Source: Paraphysomonas bandaiensis (Eukaryota; Chrysophyceae). Taken from it: 64,000 nucleotides of DNA. The stretch is from positions 1 to 64,000 of the forward strand of contig CBFFRP010000645.1 in assembly GCA_965644295.1 (NCBI GenBank), given 5' to 3'. Positions within the stretch are counted from its first letter, which is position 1. Each line of letters begins with the position of its first letter. Under the pieces are notes generated by a model. That model worked only from the letters and a program-made list of their open reading frames with translations, did no database searches and was not told the origin of the DNA. Made by a program: the position numbers and the translations under genes. Below are positions 34,254-47,400 of the stretch, one piece after another.

Positions 34254-34700
34254 AAATACATAAAAGTTGTCGGTTTTCCAACAAAAGTAGGGTTTTCGAA
34301 ACGTAATACGCTAACACACTATTTTTCATATATTTTAGTTCACGTAGTATATAAATAGGTCTACAAATAGGTATATAAGTACGTATGTACAGTCCTCCTG
34401 TGTGTATATATAACTCTATATGCATATATAGAGTATATACAGTATATGAAAGTATGTAAGTGGTGCTGATTTGGGGAAATACATAAAAGCTGTTGGTTTT
34501 CCAAGAAAAGTAGGCTTTTCGCACCTCCAGTGTGCTCCAATACACTATTTTTCATAGATTTTAGTTCACGTAGTATACAAATAGGTCTATAAATAGGGAT
34601 ATAAGTCCATGTATGTATGTATGTACAGTCCTCTTGTGTGTATATATAACTCTATATGCATATATATATACATATACACACTATTAAGTAGATCATATTC
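34254..34700 (+). repeat. Tandemly duplicated block of about 200 bp in the promoter of the next gene
   Basis: Two copies start at 34254 and 34477 with AAATACATAAAAG(T/C)TG and run through GGTTTTCCAA(C/G)AAAAGTAGG, CACTATTTTTCATA, TTTTAGTTCACGTAGTAT, AAATAGGTCTA, GTACAGTCCTC(C/T)TGTGTG and TATATAACTCTATATGCATA. The period is about 223 bp. The second copy ends about 40 bp before the ATG at 34721. Confidence 0.85.
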
Positions 34701-34720
34701 ACACAACACACATTACATAC

Positions 34721-37700
34721 ATGGCTAATATCGCCAAGACATCACCAGCAGTCTATCGTGGGTCATCATTTGGTATTAAATCCTCATCCCAGCCCTCCTC
34801 TCTACCGGTTCATCCTCTTAATCCCTGGTATCTATCATCAGGTGAACACACGCTCTATCTACCCAGTTACATGCTCTATGTGTGTGTTACATGCTCTATG
34901 TGTGTGTTACATGCTCTATGTGTGTGTTACATGCTCTATGTGTGTGTTACATGCTCTATGTGTGTGTTACATGCTCTATGTGTGTGTTACATGCTCTATG
35001 TGTGTGTTACATGCTCTATGTGTGTGTTACATGCTCTATGTGTGTGTTACATGCTCTATGTGTGTGTTACATGCTCTATGTGTGTGTTACATGCTCTATG
35101 TGTGTGTTACATGCTCTATGTGTGTGTTACATGCTCTATGTGTGTGTTACATGCTCTATGTGTGTGTTACATGCTCTATGTGTGTGTTACATGCTCTATG
35201 TGTGTGTTACATGCTCTATGTGTGTGTTACATGCTCTATGTGTGTGTTACATGCTCTATGTGTGTGTTACATGCTCTATGTGTGTGTTACATGCTCTATG
35301 TGTGTGTTACATGCTCTATGTGTGTGTTACATGCTCTATGCGTGTGTTACATGCTCTATGTGTGTGTTACATGCTCTATGTGTGTGTTACATGCTCTATG
35401 TGTGTGTTACATGCTCTATGTGTGTGTTACATGCTCTATGTGTGTGTTACATGCTCTATGTGTGTGTTACATGCTCTATGCGTGTGTTACATGCTCTATG
35501 TGTGTGTTACATGCTCTATGTGTGTGTTACATGCTCTATGTGTGTGTTACATGCTCTATGTGTGTGTTACATGCTCTATGTGTGTGTTACATGCTCTATG
35601 TGTGTGTTACATGCTCTATGTGTGTGTTACATGCTCTATGTGTGTGTTACATGCTCTATGTGTGTGTTACATGCTCTATGTGTGTGTTACATGCTCTATA
35701 TGTGTGTGTTACATGCTCTATGTGTGTGTTACATGCTCTATGTGTGTGTTACATGCTCTATGTGTGTGTTACATGCTCTATGTGTGTGTTACATGCTCTA
35801 TGTGTGTGTTACATGCTCTATGTGTGTGTTACATGCTCTATATGTGTGTGTTACATGCTCTATGTGTGTGTTACATGCTCTATGTGTGTGTTACATGCTC
35901 TATGTGTGTGTTACATGCTCTATGTGTGTGTTACATGCTCTATGTGTGTGTTACATGCTCTATGTGTGTGTTACATGCTCTATGTGTGTGTTACATGCTC
36001 TATGTGTGTGTTACATGCTCTATGTGTGTGTTACATGCTCTATGTGTGTGTTACATGCTCTATGTGTGTGTTACATGCTCTATGTGTGTGTTACATGCTC
36101 TATATGTGTGTGTTACATGCTCTATGTGTGTGTTACATGCTCTATGTGTGTGTTACATGCTCTATGTGTGTGTTACATGCTCTATGTGTGTGTTACATGC
36201 TCTATGCGTGTGTTACATGCTCTATGTGTGTGTTACATGCTCTATGTGTGTGTTACATGCTCTATGTGTGTGTTACATGCTCTATGTGTGTGTTACATGC
36301 TCTATGTGTGTGTTACATGCTCTATGTGTGTGTTACATGCTCTATGCGTGTGTTACATGCTCTATGTGTGTGTTACATGCTCTATGTGTGTGTTACATGC
36401 TCTATGTGTGTGTTACATGCTCTATGTGTGTGTTACATGCTCTATGTGTGTGTTACATGCTCTATGTGTGTGTTACATGCTCTATGTGTGTGTTACATGC
36501 TCTATGTGTGTGTTACATGCTCTATGTGTGTGTTACATGCTCTATGTGTGTGTTACATGCTCTATATGTGTGTGTTACATGCTCTATGTGTGTGTTACAT
36601 GCTCTATGTGTGTGTTACATGCTCTATGTGTGTGTTACATGCTCTATGTGTGTGTTACATGCTCTATGTGTGTGTTACATGCTCTATGTGTGTGTTACAT
36701 GCTCTATATGTGTGTGTTACATGCTCTATGTGTGTGTTACATGCTCTATGTGTGTGTTACATGCTCTATGTGTGTGTTACATGCTCTATATGTGTGTGTT
36801 ACATGCTCTATGTGTGTGTTACATGCTCTATGTGTGTGTTACATGCTCTATGTGTGTGTTACATGCTCTATGTGTGTGTTACATGCTCTATGTGTGTGTT
36901 ACATGCTCTATGTGTGTGTTACATGCTCTATGTGTGTGTTACATGCTCTATGTGTGTGTTACATGCTCTATGTGTGTGTTACATGCTCTATGTGTGTGTT
37001 ACATGCTCTATGTGTGTGTTACATGCTCTATGCGTGTGTTACATGCTCTATATGTGTGTGTTACATGCTCTATGTGTGTGTTACATGCTCTATGTGTGTG
37101 TTACATGCTCTATGTGTGTGTTACATGCTCTATGTGTGTGTTACATGCTCTATGCGTGTGTTACATGCTCTATGTGTGTGTTACATGCTCTATGTGTGTG
37201 TTACATGCTCTATGTGTGTGTTACATGCTCTATGTGTGTGTTACATGCTCTATGTGTGTGTTACATGCTCTATGTGTGTGTTACATGCTCTATGTGTGTG
37301 TTACATGCTCTATGTGTGTGTTACATGCTCTATATGTGTGTGTTACATGCTCTATGTGTGTGTTACATGCTCTATGTGTGTGTTACATGCTCTATGTGTG
37401 TGTTACATGCTCTATGTGTGTGTTACATGCTCTATGTGTGTGTTACATGCTCTATGTGTGTGTTACATGCTCTATGTGTGTGTTACATGCTCGTGTGTGT
37501 TACATGCTCTATGTGTGTGTTACATGCTCTATGCGTGTGTTACATGCTCTATGTGTGTGTTACATGCTCTATGCGTGTGTTACATGCTCTATCTACACAG
37601 TTACATGCTCTATGCGTGTGTTACATGCTCTATGTGTGTGTTACATGCTCTATGTGTGTGTGTTACATGCTCTATGTGTGTGTTACATGCTCTATATGTG

Positions 37701-40262
37701 TGTGTTACATGCTCTATGCGTGTGTTACATGCTCTATGTGTGTGTTACATGCTCTATGTGTGTGTTACATGCTCTATGTGTGTGTTACATGCTCTATGTG
37801 TGTGTTACATGCTCTATGTGTGTGTTACATGCTCTATCTACACAGTTACATGCTCTATGCGTGTGTTACATGCTCTATGTGTGTGTTACATGCTCTATGT
37901 GTGTGTTACATGCTCTATGTGTGTGTTACATGCTCTATATGTGTGTGTTACATGCTCTATGCGTGTGTTACATGCTCTATGTGTGTGTTACATGCTCTAT
38001 GTGTGTGTTACATGCTCTATGTGTGTGTTACATGCTCTATGTGTGTGTTACATGCTCTATGTGTGTGTTACATGCTCTATGCGTGTGTTACATGCTCTAT
38101 GTGTGTGTTACATGCTCTATGTGTGTGTTACATGCTCTATGTGTGTGTTACATGCTCTATGTGTGTGTTACATGCTCTATGTGTGTGTTACATGCTCTAT
38201 CTACACAGTTACACGCTCTATCAACCCAGTTATATGCTCTATCTACACAGTTACATGCTCTATGTGTGTGTTACACGCTCTATCTACACAGTTACATGCT
38301 CTATGTGTGTGTTACATGCTCTATGCGTGTGTTACATGCTCTATGCGTGTGTTACATGCTCTATGTGTGTGTTACATGCTCTATCTACACAGTTGCATGC
38401 TCTATATGTGTGTGTTACATGCTCTATCTACACAGTTACATGCTCTATCTACACAGTTACATGCTCTATCTACACAGTTACATGCTCTATGTGTGTGTTA
38501 CATGCTCTATGTGTGTGTTACATGCTCTATCTACACAGTTACACGCTCTATCAACCCAGTTATATGCTCTATCTACACAGTTACATGCTCTATGTGTGTG
38601 TTACACGCTCTATCTACACAGTTACATGCTCTATGTGTGTGTTACATGCTCTATGCGTGTGTTACATGCTCTATGTGTGTGTTACATGCTCTATGTGTGT
38701 GTTACATGCTCTATGTGTGTGTTACATGCTCTATATGTGTGTGTTACATGCTCTATGCGTGTGTTACATGCTCTATGTGTGTGTTACATGCTCTATGTGT
38801 GTGTTACATGCTCTATGTGTGTGTTACATGCTCTATGTGTGTGTTACATGCTCTATGTGTGTGTTACATGCTCTATGCGTGTGTTACATGCTCTATGTGT
38901 GTGTTACATGCTCTATGTGTGTGTTACATGCTCTATGTGTGTGTTACATGCTCTATGTGTGTGTTACATGCTCTATGTGTGTGTTACATGCTCTATCTAC
39001 ACAGTTACACGCTCTATCAACCCAGTTATATGCTCTATCTACACAGTTACATGCTCTATGTGTGTGTTACACGCTCTATCTACACAGTTACATGCTCTAT
39101 GTGTGTGTTACATGCTCTATGCGTGTGTTACATGCTCTATGCGTGTGTTACATGCTCTATGTGTGTGTTACATGCTCTATCTACACAGTTGCATGCTCTA
39201 TATGTGTGTGTTACATGCTCTATCTACACAGTTACATGCTCTATCTACACAGTTACATGCTCTATCTACACAGTTACATGCTCTATCTACACAGTTACAT
39301 GCTCTATGTGTGTGTTACATGCTCTATCTACACAGTTACATGCTCTATATGTGTGTTACATGCTCTCTCTACACAGTTACATGCTCTATATGTGTGTGTT
39401 ACATGCTCTATCTACACAGTTACATGCTCTATCTACACAGTTACATGTTCTATATGTGTGTTACATGCTCTATGTGTGTGTTACATGCTCTATCTACACA
39501 GTTACATGCTCTATCTACAGTTACATGCTCTATCTACACAGTTACATGCTCTATGTGTGTGTTACATGCTCTATCTACACAGTTACATGCTCTATCTACA
39601 CAGTTACATGCTCTATGTGTGTGTTACATGCTCTATGTGTGTGTTACATGCTCTATCTACACAGTTACATGCTCTATGTGTGTGTTACATGCTCTATCTA
39701 CACAGTTACATGCTCTATGTTTGTGTTACATGCTCTATGTGTGTGTTACATGCTCTATCTACACAGTTACATGCTCTATGTGTGTGTTACATGCTCTATC
39801 TACACAGTTACATGCTCTATGTGTGTGTTACATGCTCTATCTACACAGTTACATGCTCTATATGTGTGTGTTACATGCTCTATCTACACAGTTACATGCT
39901 CTATCTACACAGTTACATGCTCTATGTGTGTATGTGTCAGTCACCAATGGGGTACAGGTGCTCCTGATTTTTCCCCTCGACCATCTGTAGCTAAGAGATT
40001 ATATTGTGAGGCAATTGGAGGGGACACGAATGAGTCGATCGACACCGACTCACAACCGAATAATAAACGAGTGTGTCGACCAGATGGAGAGAAGAAAACT
40101 GCTGTTGATATTGCGGCGTTTGCTGCTGCATTGAAGAAAGAGCGTGAAAATGCTGATTCTTTTACCGAGAAGCTGTTCGACATTTTAACTGTCAATATGC
40201 ACTCTAAACGTGATGCCAAAGCGAAGGACAACGTCGAATACAATACAGCTGATAGTAAATAG
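34721..40262 (+). CDS. Small unknown protein split by a 5.1-kb minisatellite intron
   Basis: Exon 1 is 34721-34841 and exon 2 is 39958-40262, joined in phase 1 to give 141 residues. I do not recognise the family. The N-terminal part is Ser/Pro-rich (SSSQPSSLPVHPLNPWYLSSG). The middle has PRPSVAKRLYCEAIGGD and NNKRVCRPDGEKK, which could be nuclear-type basic patches, and the C-terminal half is a predicted amphipathic helix (VDIAAFAAALKKERENADSF). The donor (CAG|GTGAAC) and acceptor (GGGTACAG|GTG) are normal. The minisatellite between them has no stop in any plus frame, so an unspliced message starting at 34758 would run 1,834 codons into exon 2 in frame; I judge this accidental. Expression data would be needed to prove the intron. 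Confidence 0.55.
34862..39945 (+). repeat. 20-bp minisatellite, about 250 units, inside an intron
   Basis: The basic unit is TTACATGCTCTATGTGTGTG. Variants are a 22-bp form (CTATATGTGTGTG), a CGTGTG form, and a 21-bp form ending CTATCTACACAG. The standard unit makes up almost all of 34.9-37.5 kb; the CTACACAG form appears from about 37.6 kb and alternates with the standard unit towards 39.9 kb. A marker group (TTACACGCTCTATCAACCCA followed by GTTATATGCTCTAT) occurs three times near 38211, 38542 and 39007, showing block duplication. Because 20 is not a multiple of three, the protein pattern repeats every 60 bp in three frames. Confidence 0.97.
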
Positions 40263-41404
40263 TACAACGAGTAGTAAGGTCAAGCAGTGTGTATATTTTA
40301 AGAGCTTTGCTTTTTCACGTTGTGACAGATATGTCGCCGTATATATCATTAGTTTCGGTCAATTCGTAAATTGCTTATCCAGTTGTTACCGTAATATATA
40401 ATTGTAATATTCCAGTCGAAAAAAGTACCAGTGGTTTGTCGTTATTTTGTGGAAGTGTATATGTAATAGTTTCTACGTAAGACTGGTGAATGAATCTATG
40501 TAGGGAAGAGTACTACCAATATACAGTAAATCACGTATACCTTAAAATACATTACACACGTGAATAGAAGATACAACGAAATGGCAATTGACTAAATTAT
40601 TATTAGACAATGTAAGATACGTTGCTATGTGATTGGTTCTGTTGAGTTCTGCAGTATGATTGAAGTGCGCAATAGGTGAAATCTACACATAGGTGTGACA
40701 GGTATATAGTTGCAGAGGAAGTAAATTCAGTCACTGATATGTGACAATACATGATATAGGAGTGATTGGTGAGAATATGATAACATAAACATATGTTGCT
40801 GATAACAGATGTAGAGCGAAAGTGGTTGCACCTTGGTGCATGCGGAGACGCACAAGCAGCTTTCGTATCGTTAGAAAGAGGGATATCATAGTTAAGCATT
40901 AGTTAAATTAGTTTGCTACATTAGTTCTGACTTTTACTAGTAATAAGGCATTCACTACATCAGATGTTACATGAATATGTTGTGAAGTATTTGGATTAAT
41001 AACTATAATTCTTACTTGAAAGTGCGTCGTGTGTAAAACAAAGCATGGTCAAGGCTTACGTCTAAGTAAGTTAAACTTCAGTGTAATGCCCGATTCTAAC
41101 ATGGCAGCAAGTGACAGTTCGGATGAGAAGGCGAAGGAGGACAGCAAGAAGTTTGACAAGTATCAGGCTGAGGTATCAGCTCAGAAAATCAAAATTCATC
41201 TAATGAAGAATGAATATTCACGATTATGTCTTTCTAGTAACACTGAAATCACTATGTCTAACAAAATTATTATCATAAATACACTAGCTGAATTTGTTAC
41301 AATTAATTTCTACATATAATATACTGATCGCTAGTAAGAGCACGAGATAAGAACTGCCCCATTTAGCACAACAATCAACCACTGTGTTGCATATAACAAA
41401 CACT
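40263..41404. other. Convergent gap between the minisatellite gene and the giant gene
   Basis: It carries copy 4 of the structured dispersed element (40817-40960). A plus-strand frame of 96 codons (41029-41319) is Lys/Asp/Ser-rich and unrecognised. I could not find a convincing further exon of the giant gene here, though a donor-like GTG|GTGTAAAG overlaps its stop. Confidence 0.5.
40817..40960 (-). repeat. Dispersed structured element, copy 4
   Basis: On the minus strand the core (40865-40817) reads GAAAGCTGCTTGTGCGTCTC and CGCATGCACCAAGGTGCAAC. The flank keeps GATATC, GCTTAACT and AAGTCAGAACTAAT. It lies about 37 kb from the other three copies. Confidence 0.75.
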
Positions 41405-44400
41405 TTACACCACAGAGATTTCAATCTCACTGGTGGACTGCAATGGACCACCTTGTCCAATGTACCCACCATCATCTACCTCAATCTTTATACTATCCAG
41501 GAGACCAGGAATACATCCACTCTCCCCACTGCATATATATTTCAAAGACGCTAGGGCCGTATTGATCTTGTCAATCGGACCATATATCTCTAATACTCTC
41601 TTGGAATCCACTATCATGTCAGTGCTCGATACCAATAAGGAGACATCGTCGGTTTGTTCAAAATAAACGTAACCCACTCCCGCCGATACCTTTGCAGTCA
41701 CTGGTGGCAGCTGTTCAAATCCAAACGAGTCGGTCAGCTGACTGACATCATCAAAATCTGGGTCTGATAATGCCACAAAGTCGATTGACAAGACAGCATC
41801 CAATCGGGCGGTCACAAGACCCTCTCTGGTAATTGATATTTCAGGGGCTTGGTTTTTGCCCGTAACCACGATACGTATGCTAGCAGTGCTACTTCCACTG
41901 GCATCGCGGATGTTACACAGATCGGAAGATGCATTCGCAGAGGTTGGAGCATCTCTCATAGAAAGTGTTGGATCCGAAATACTTTCAAAACTAGTGCACT
42001 CAGGCAAAGTGTCTTCTGCAGTAATTGTAAGAATCGCATCACCAACGGTAAGAGTTCCATTAGGCGGGAAATAATACAGTGTCCGCAGCATTATGTTAAT
42101 ATTTCCTAAAGTCCCAGATAGCACAAAACGTGACGATATCAGTGGGCCAGGAATAGTTGCGAGCACTTCCTCCGATGGCAACGGAGTTTTAGCAGTCGCT
42201 TGCAGCGGCTCCGCATATAAACTAACAATTTCTTGCATCGATTTCGATTGTCGTAAATACTTCAGTATGCGTTCGACGAACGCTTCATACTCTTCCCTCT
42301 CATCTTCTTCTTGCACAGTGTCAATACTTTTCGTGGTCCATCTTGTGCTATCCCCTGCAAGTGTCTCCACGAAGTCCACTCGCTCTGGTTCACCCTCTAC
42401 ATAGTCTTTGAATGGTCGCATCATGAATTCATCGAATCCAGCACTCAAGGCGTAGTTACGTTCGAGCACAAAGGATAGACTCGGTGCAGTACCAACAATC
42501 ACAAGATGATCAGGCCGGGAAGTTTCTCTCTCCCAATGGCGAATCATTCTAACAGCCTGCAGGCCATCCCAACCCTCTGACACTTCCATGTCCATAATTA
42601 CTAAATCAAAGGGGTCAGAAGCGCTACTGGTTATTTCGTTGTAAGCTTCAAGACCATTTGAGGAATGCACGACACTGTGGCCAAGACCAATGAGAACCGA
42701 CGTAAGTAATATCCGATTGCTTAATTCACTATCAACCACCAAGATGTGCAATATACCCGTGCCTTCATCAACATCGGCGCTATCCATGTACACTGGAGCA
42801 AGAACTTTAGGAACAGCAGGCAGCACCAAGTATCCCTTATCCACCTCTAATGTCAAAGTAATCTCGTCTCCAGGGCGGCCATCGATATCTGTTACGACTG
42901 CTGCCTGGTCAATTCCTCGTATAGCTTCTTCGCTCTGAGACCTGAATCCCCCTCTTGATAGCGCAGTTTGAGAGTGTTCGCCTCCTCTACTGGCAGCTAC
43001 AAATAGTTCACTTCCTAACACCCCCATTCGAGACGGGAATGCAGCATCAAGGCTCTCGTGGTCGAAGTAGAGATCATTGGATGTGCGCTGGAACACCCGC
43101 TGAGTACCTTCATACGTACCATCTGTACGCCACAACTGAGAGCCTCCAAACCCTTCTTCGGAGTCCACGCCTTCGACATACAGCCCATCTGTCGCAGTAA
43201 AAAACAAGTACTCGCTTTCATCGTGACCCATACTAGTCGGATGAATCAATGGCACAGTGGTCATATGTGATGGCACACTACTCGGTCTACCTTTACGGAT
43301 GTCTCGCACCTGCTGAGTTCCTGAGGGTGAGCCGTCAGATGCCCACAGTTCCCTTCCAGTGCTTCCATCATCAGCTTGGAAATAAAGCTTTCCTCGAAAC
43401 CATGTGAGATACTTGGGGTTTGAACCACTTATGCCAGGATTAATATCTTTTACCATGGTTGTACCTGATGTTGTGCCATCAGACTGCCACAGCTCATAAC
43501 CAGATGATGCAGTAGTGGCAGCAAAATATACAGGAAGAATAGGGTCGTTATCAACGTTTCTTGATGCCTCAAACCCATATGGACTTGAACTCTTACCACC
43601 CAATGCAATATCTACCCAACCTAGTGGCACAACACGTCCGCCGTTGGAACGTCTCCCTCCGCCTTCTCCGGGCCTATGCATGAACCACAGTTCGCGGCCC
43701 GATTCAGGATGAGTGGCGGAGAAAAACATCAGATGGCCTGCCACAGTCATGTACTTCGGATCGGATCCTGTTGATCCCTCGTACATCCCATCAGCCACAA
43801 GTGATACCAGCTCCGCCTGCCCGATGGACTCCCCTTTCGTTCTCCATAGCTCTCTGCCGGTATCACGACTGTTAGCTGAGAAGTACAAGTACTGATCAAA
43901 TGATGTAAGGTATTTTGGGTATGAGCCCGCAGTGCCTCTATAGACATCATCCAGTCGATAAGTGCCTTCAACTGTGCCATCCGTACGCCAGAGCTCGTTG
44001 CCAGTGTACTGCCTACATTCTTGGCCGCTACACGCTGCTAACAAAGAATTGGGAGTTCCACCTGCAACACACACAATCCCTGCGAAGTCAACTTCCCGCA
44101 ATACCTCAAGCGACGGTTCCACATCCGGACGTATGGAATCGCCCCTCCCAGCATGTTTATAAGCTAAAGTTTCACGCGAATCAGAGAATAAGAAATGAGT
44201 TCGCCTTACCCCACCCCACATATAGCCCTCCCACCCACACTTATTGACGTAAACAGATGATTCATACTCATGTCCCACTGCGGTCGCCTTTTCGAATTCA
44301 CCGTGGTCTCGAAACTCTTGGATACCCTGTCTCTCACCTCTTTCGCTGTACCCATATGAATGCCACATGTGCTCATGATCATGGTCATAATATGAAGTGA

Positions 44401-47400
44401 ATATCTTTTGGGCCTCATCAGTTGATGCCCAGTGATATCCGACCGGACAATCATACACTCGATCTGGGTTCCACACACTTGTATTTGATACCGCGTAATA
44501 GACCGCATGGTTAAACGTACTCTGACGAAATCCTTCACATTCGTCGAATGTGTCCGCGTTCTGCATCCATTGAATGTCGACACCATCCGCGCCAAAGTAG
44601 AGCACACCATTATGAGTCGTAAGAAAACTGGGTACAGACTCACGAACACCGGGGTTAATATCCATAAAGAGTGAGGCCACGTTAGGGAGCTTCGTGGAAC
44701 TATCACCAGAGGAAACGCTGTCACTTGACGACATACTCGAGTCCTGCCGCCACAACTCCCTACCACGGATACCATCATTTGCCTGGAAATACAGGAAACC
44801 ATTGTATTCAACAAAGTATTTCGGATACGAACTTCTCTCTCCAGGATATATATCAGAGGCCAAAGCCGTACTCCACTCAAGCTTTCCCACACCCCAATCT
44901 TCACGGTCAAACGGCTTGTGTGGTTCCTGAAACTTCCACACCTCGAATCCACTGCTGAGACGGCTATCATAACTCGATCCTACTAAACTGTTATCGATGT
45001 TAAGGTTACTGACTCCGTTAATTCGGATGAAATCGCCCTCAAAGACAGTGAAAATCGAGACTGCAGTCGAGTCGTCCCCAGTAGTGATGATAGGTGGATC
45101 ATTTTTCGGGTTGACGATAACACGGATATACCTCACATCTCCTGTCTGCTCTTCATCAACTATATCCGAGTTTGATACTGTTATGTACAAACCAGCGGAT
45201 CGACCAAAATAGTTTTCTGAAGGCTGAAACCCTATTGCACTTAATGCAACGTTGACAACAGATAATGGCGCGCGTATCGTAATATCATCAGGCTCGTTGT
45301 TATCCAGTATCAACCCTTCGAACCCACTTGACACCCCACTTCCTGATGCCGCACTGTGCTCCTGCAAGCCGACCATGTGAACTGAACCGAATGCCGCCCT
45401 AATATTGAGTCGTATGACGCCATCATTCGCAACTTCATCAATTGCACGTACAGAGGACCCCCTTATCACCAGCAGATCGGAGTCCTCATCCATGTACAAA
45501 GCATTTGTATCAACAACAAGTGCAGAGAGCATATCGGCTGACATACGATGAGAGTCGTAAATCTCGCCTGGTACATGCAACACAGGATTGTCCTGAACCG
45601 CTTGCACGTGAATTCGAACCAATTTTGTTACAGATACTATATTCGAGGCATTACCCAAATCTTCGACGGTAATATTCAAAATATCGAATTCATCATTGAG
45701 AGCAGAGTTCCAATTAATATCTGGTTGGTAAATCAGAGAGTCAACAGCCTTGTTAATGTCATGCAATCTCCCCTCAAAAGTAACGCTCTTCCACCAAATG
45801 TAGGTATCAGCAACAGAATGGCGAGGATTGTCCTCCGTGGTGTCCTTGCTATTAACGCCAGTATAACGTTTTCTTTCCGCGAGAGTTCCAGATATTGGAA
45901 GCTGGCTCAGTCTGGAACGCTCCTCGGTTGTATTGGGGGTGTTTATCACAGATAGACCACTTAGAGAAATAGGCATGACAGCCCCATAGTTAGTCGATAA
46001 GTACATGCGCAACATGCCACTCTCTTGTTCACGATAAACTGATTCGTTCCAACTTACGGTTTCATCAAATGGGTCATGACGCTTGTAGGTCGGTGGTCCA
46101 TCAATAACCTCGGTGTAGTCCGCATCTGACACTCGAATATCTGGAATCACTATGCGGCTGTCTTCCATAACGTGCTGAAGCTGTGTAGGTGCATATAAAA
46201 CCGGGGCATCATCTACGGGCAAAACTCTGAGAGGAATAGTCTCATTCGACCACTTTGCACCACCAACACCATAGTTTCCACGGTCATTGACGTAAACGGA
46301 CAAGTAGTCAGGACCATAATAATCCGTATATGGTTTGTATTCCAGTGATGAGAGACATGTATTTAGTTCCTCTAGTGTCCCATACACAGAAATATTTCCT
46401 TTGTTTTGGGTGCTTACGAGTACCACAAGACCATTCGCTGGAGCTGTCGGTAAGAAAACGGTTCCGTGTTGGACAGAGATCACAAGAAGAAAAACGGCCC
46501 CTGAATTGTAGGCATCGATATCGTCGTCATGAACTGAAATACCTGATATATTGGAAACTACATCTTCAAGAAGATCAATTGTCCTTATGCTCTCTATGAC
46601 CCGGCATGTGTTCTCTTTAGGTGGCAATTGTGTCATTTTCGTGATACTCACTCGACCAATTCCACTTTCACAAGGAGACTCTTTAGTAACAGCACCTGGA
46701 ACAACGATATAGGGGACGTTATTGGGACCTTCAGATACTGTTATAAACATATCCACAGAGTCTGTCAGCGATATTTTCTCCACCCCTTCATATATGCTGT
46801 TGTTGCTAAGGTCGGTCAAGAAATCACTGTGTCCAAGGTCGTCGACAAAAAAATGAAGAGAGTCCAACAAACCCAACTTGGCGTAATTCCAGTGCGGAAG
46901 GGGATAGTAGATTAAATGCGACACCGCAATATTTAGCTGCTCTACTGGCCCTTTCAAATGAGTTTCCTTATCCATTTCTCCTGAGCCGACAAGTAGCGTC
47001 ACATTCGATGGGAGAGTAGGAAATGTTACCCATCCGTAATCAACAGATATCCGCATAAATATGTCATGATCATAAGAGTCAACATCATCAAGAGAGATAT
47101 GCGACCCTACAAGGAGACTTTCGTCTTCCCCAGTGCTGAGAGATGCCTGGAGGCTGGTCCACACAGGAGCATCATTTATAGAACGGATCTCCATAGGTAG
47201 CAATTTCGTGTCACAAAAACTTTCCAGATTTTGCGTGTTTTCGCAGACTTTGACTGATATACTATCATCACCAAAAAAATTCTTATCTGGAGTGTACATA
47301 AGTTGGTCGATCATAGAATTAAGTGTCTCAATTTGAAATCCGATTAGTGACACAGTTCTCCCGTCAGTGTAGGCGTTGATAAGTCTGGCGACAGTGTAAT

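Larger units (their letters stand above)
33162..34720. promoter_or_regulatory. Intergenic region with four kinds of repeat upstream of the minisatellite gene
   Basis: In order it holds a foldback element (33349-33453), the inverted copy of the 3.6-kb repeat (33733-33955), a 23-bp tandem repeat (about 34005-34109) and a duplicated block of about 200 bp (34254-34700) ending at the start of the next gene. I see no coding exon; the 125-codon minus frame at 34168-34545 is read from the duplicated block. Confidence 0.6.

Noticed and set aside
34862-39945. CRISPR-like regular repeat array
   Set aside because: Units are directly adjacent with no unique spacers, and the window is eukaryotic.
34758-40262. 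An 1,834-codon frame through the minisatellite, in frame with exon 2
   Set aside because: The 20-bp unit has no stop in any plus frame, so long frames appear by chance. The start at 34758 lies inside exon 1 in a different frame, and normal splice sites remove the array.
40603-40899. Minus frame beginning MLNYDIPLSNDTKAACASP, similar to one at 1860-2051
   Set aside because: The shared peptide (KAACASP.APRCNHFR) is the translation of the dispersed structured element, not a protein family; other copies do not keep the frame.
41029-41319. A 96-codon plus frame rich in Lys, Asp and Ser as a possible small gene
   Set aside because: No family match, no supporting intron or leader, and the likely start is unclear; left as unproven.
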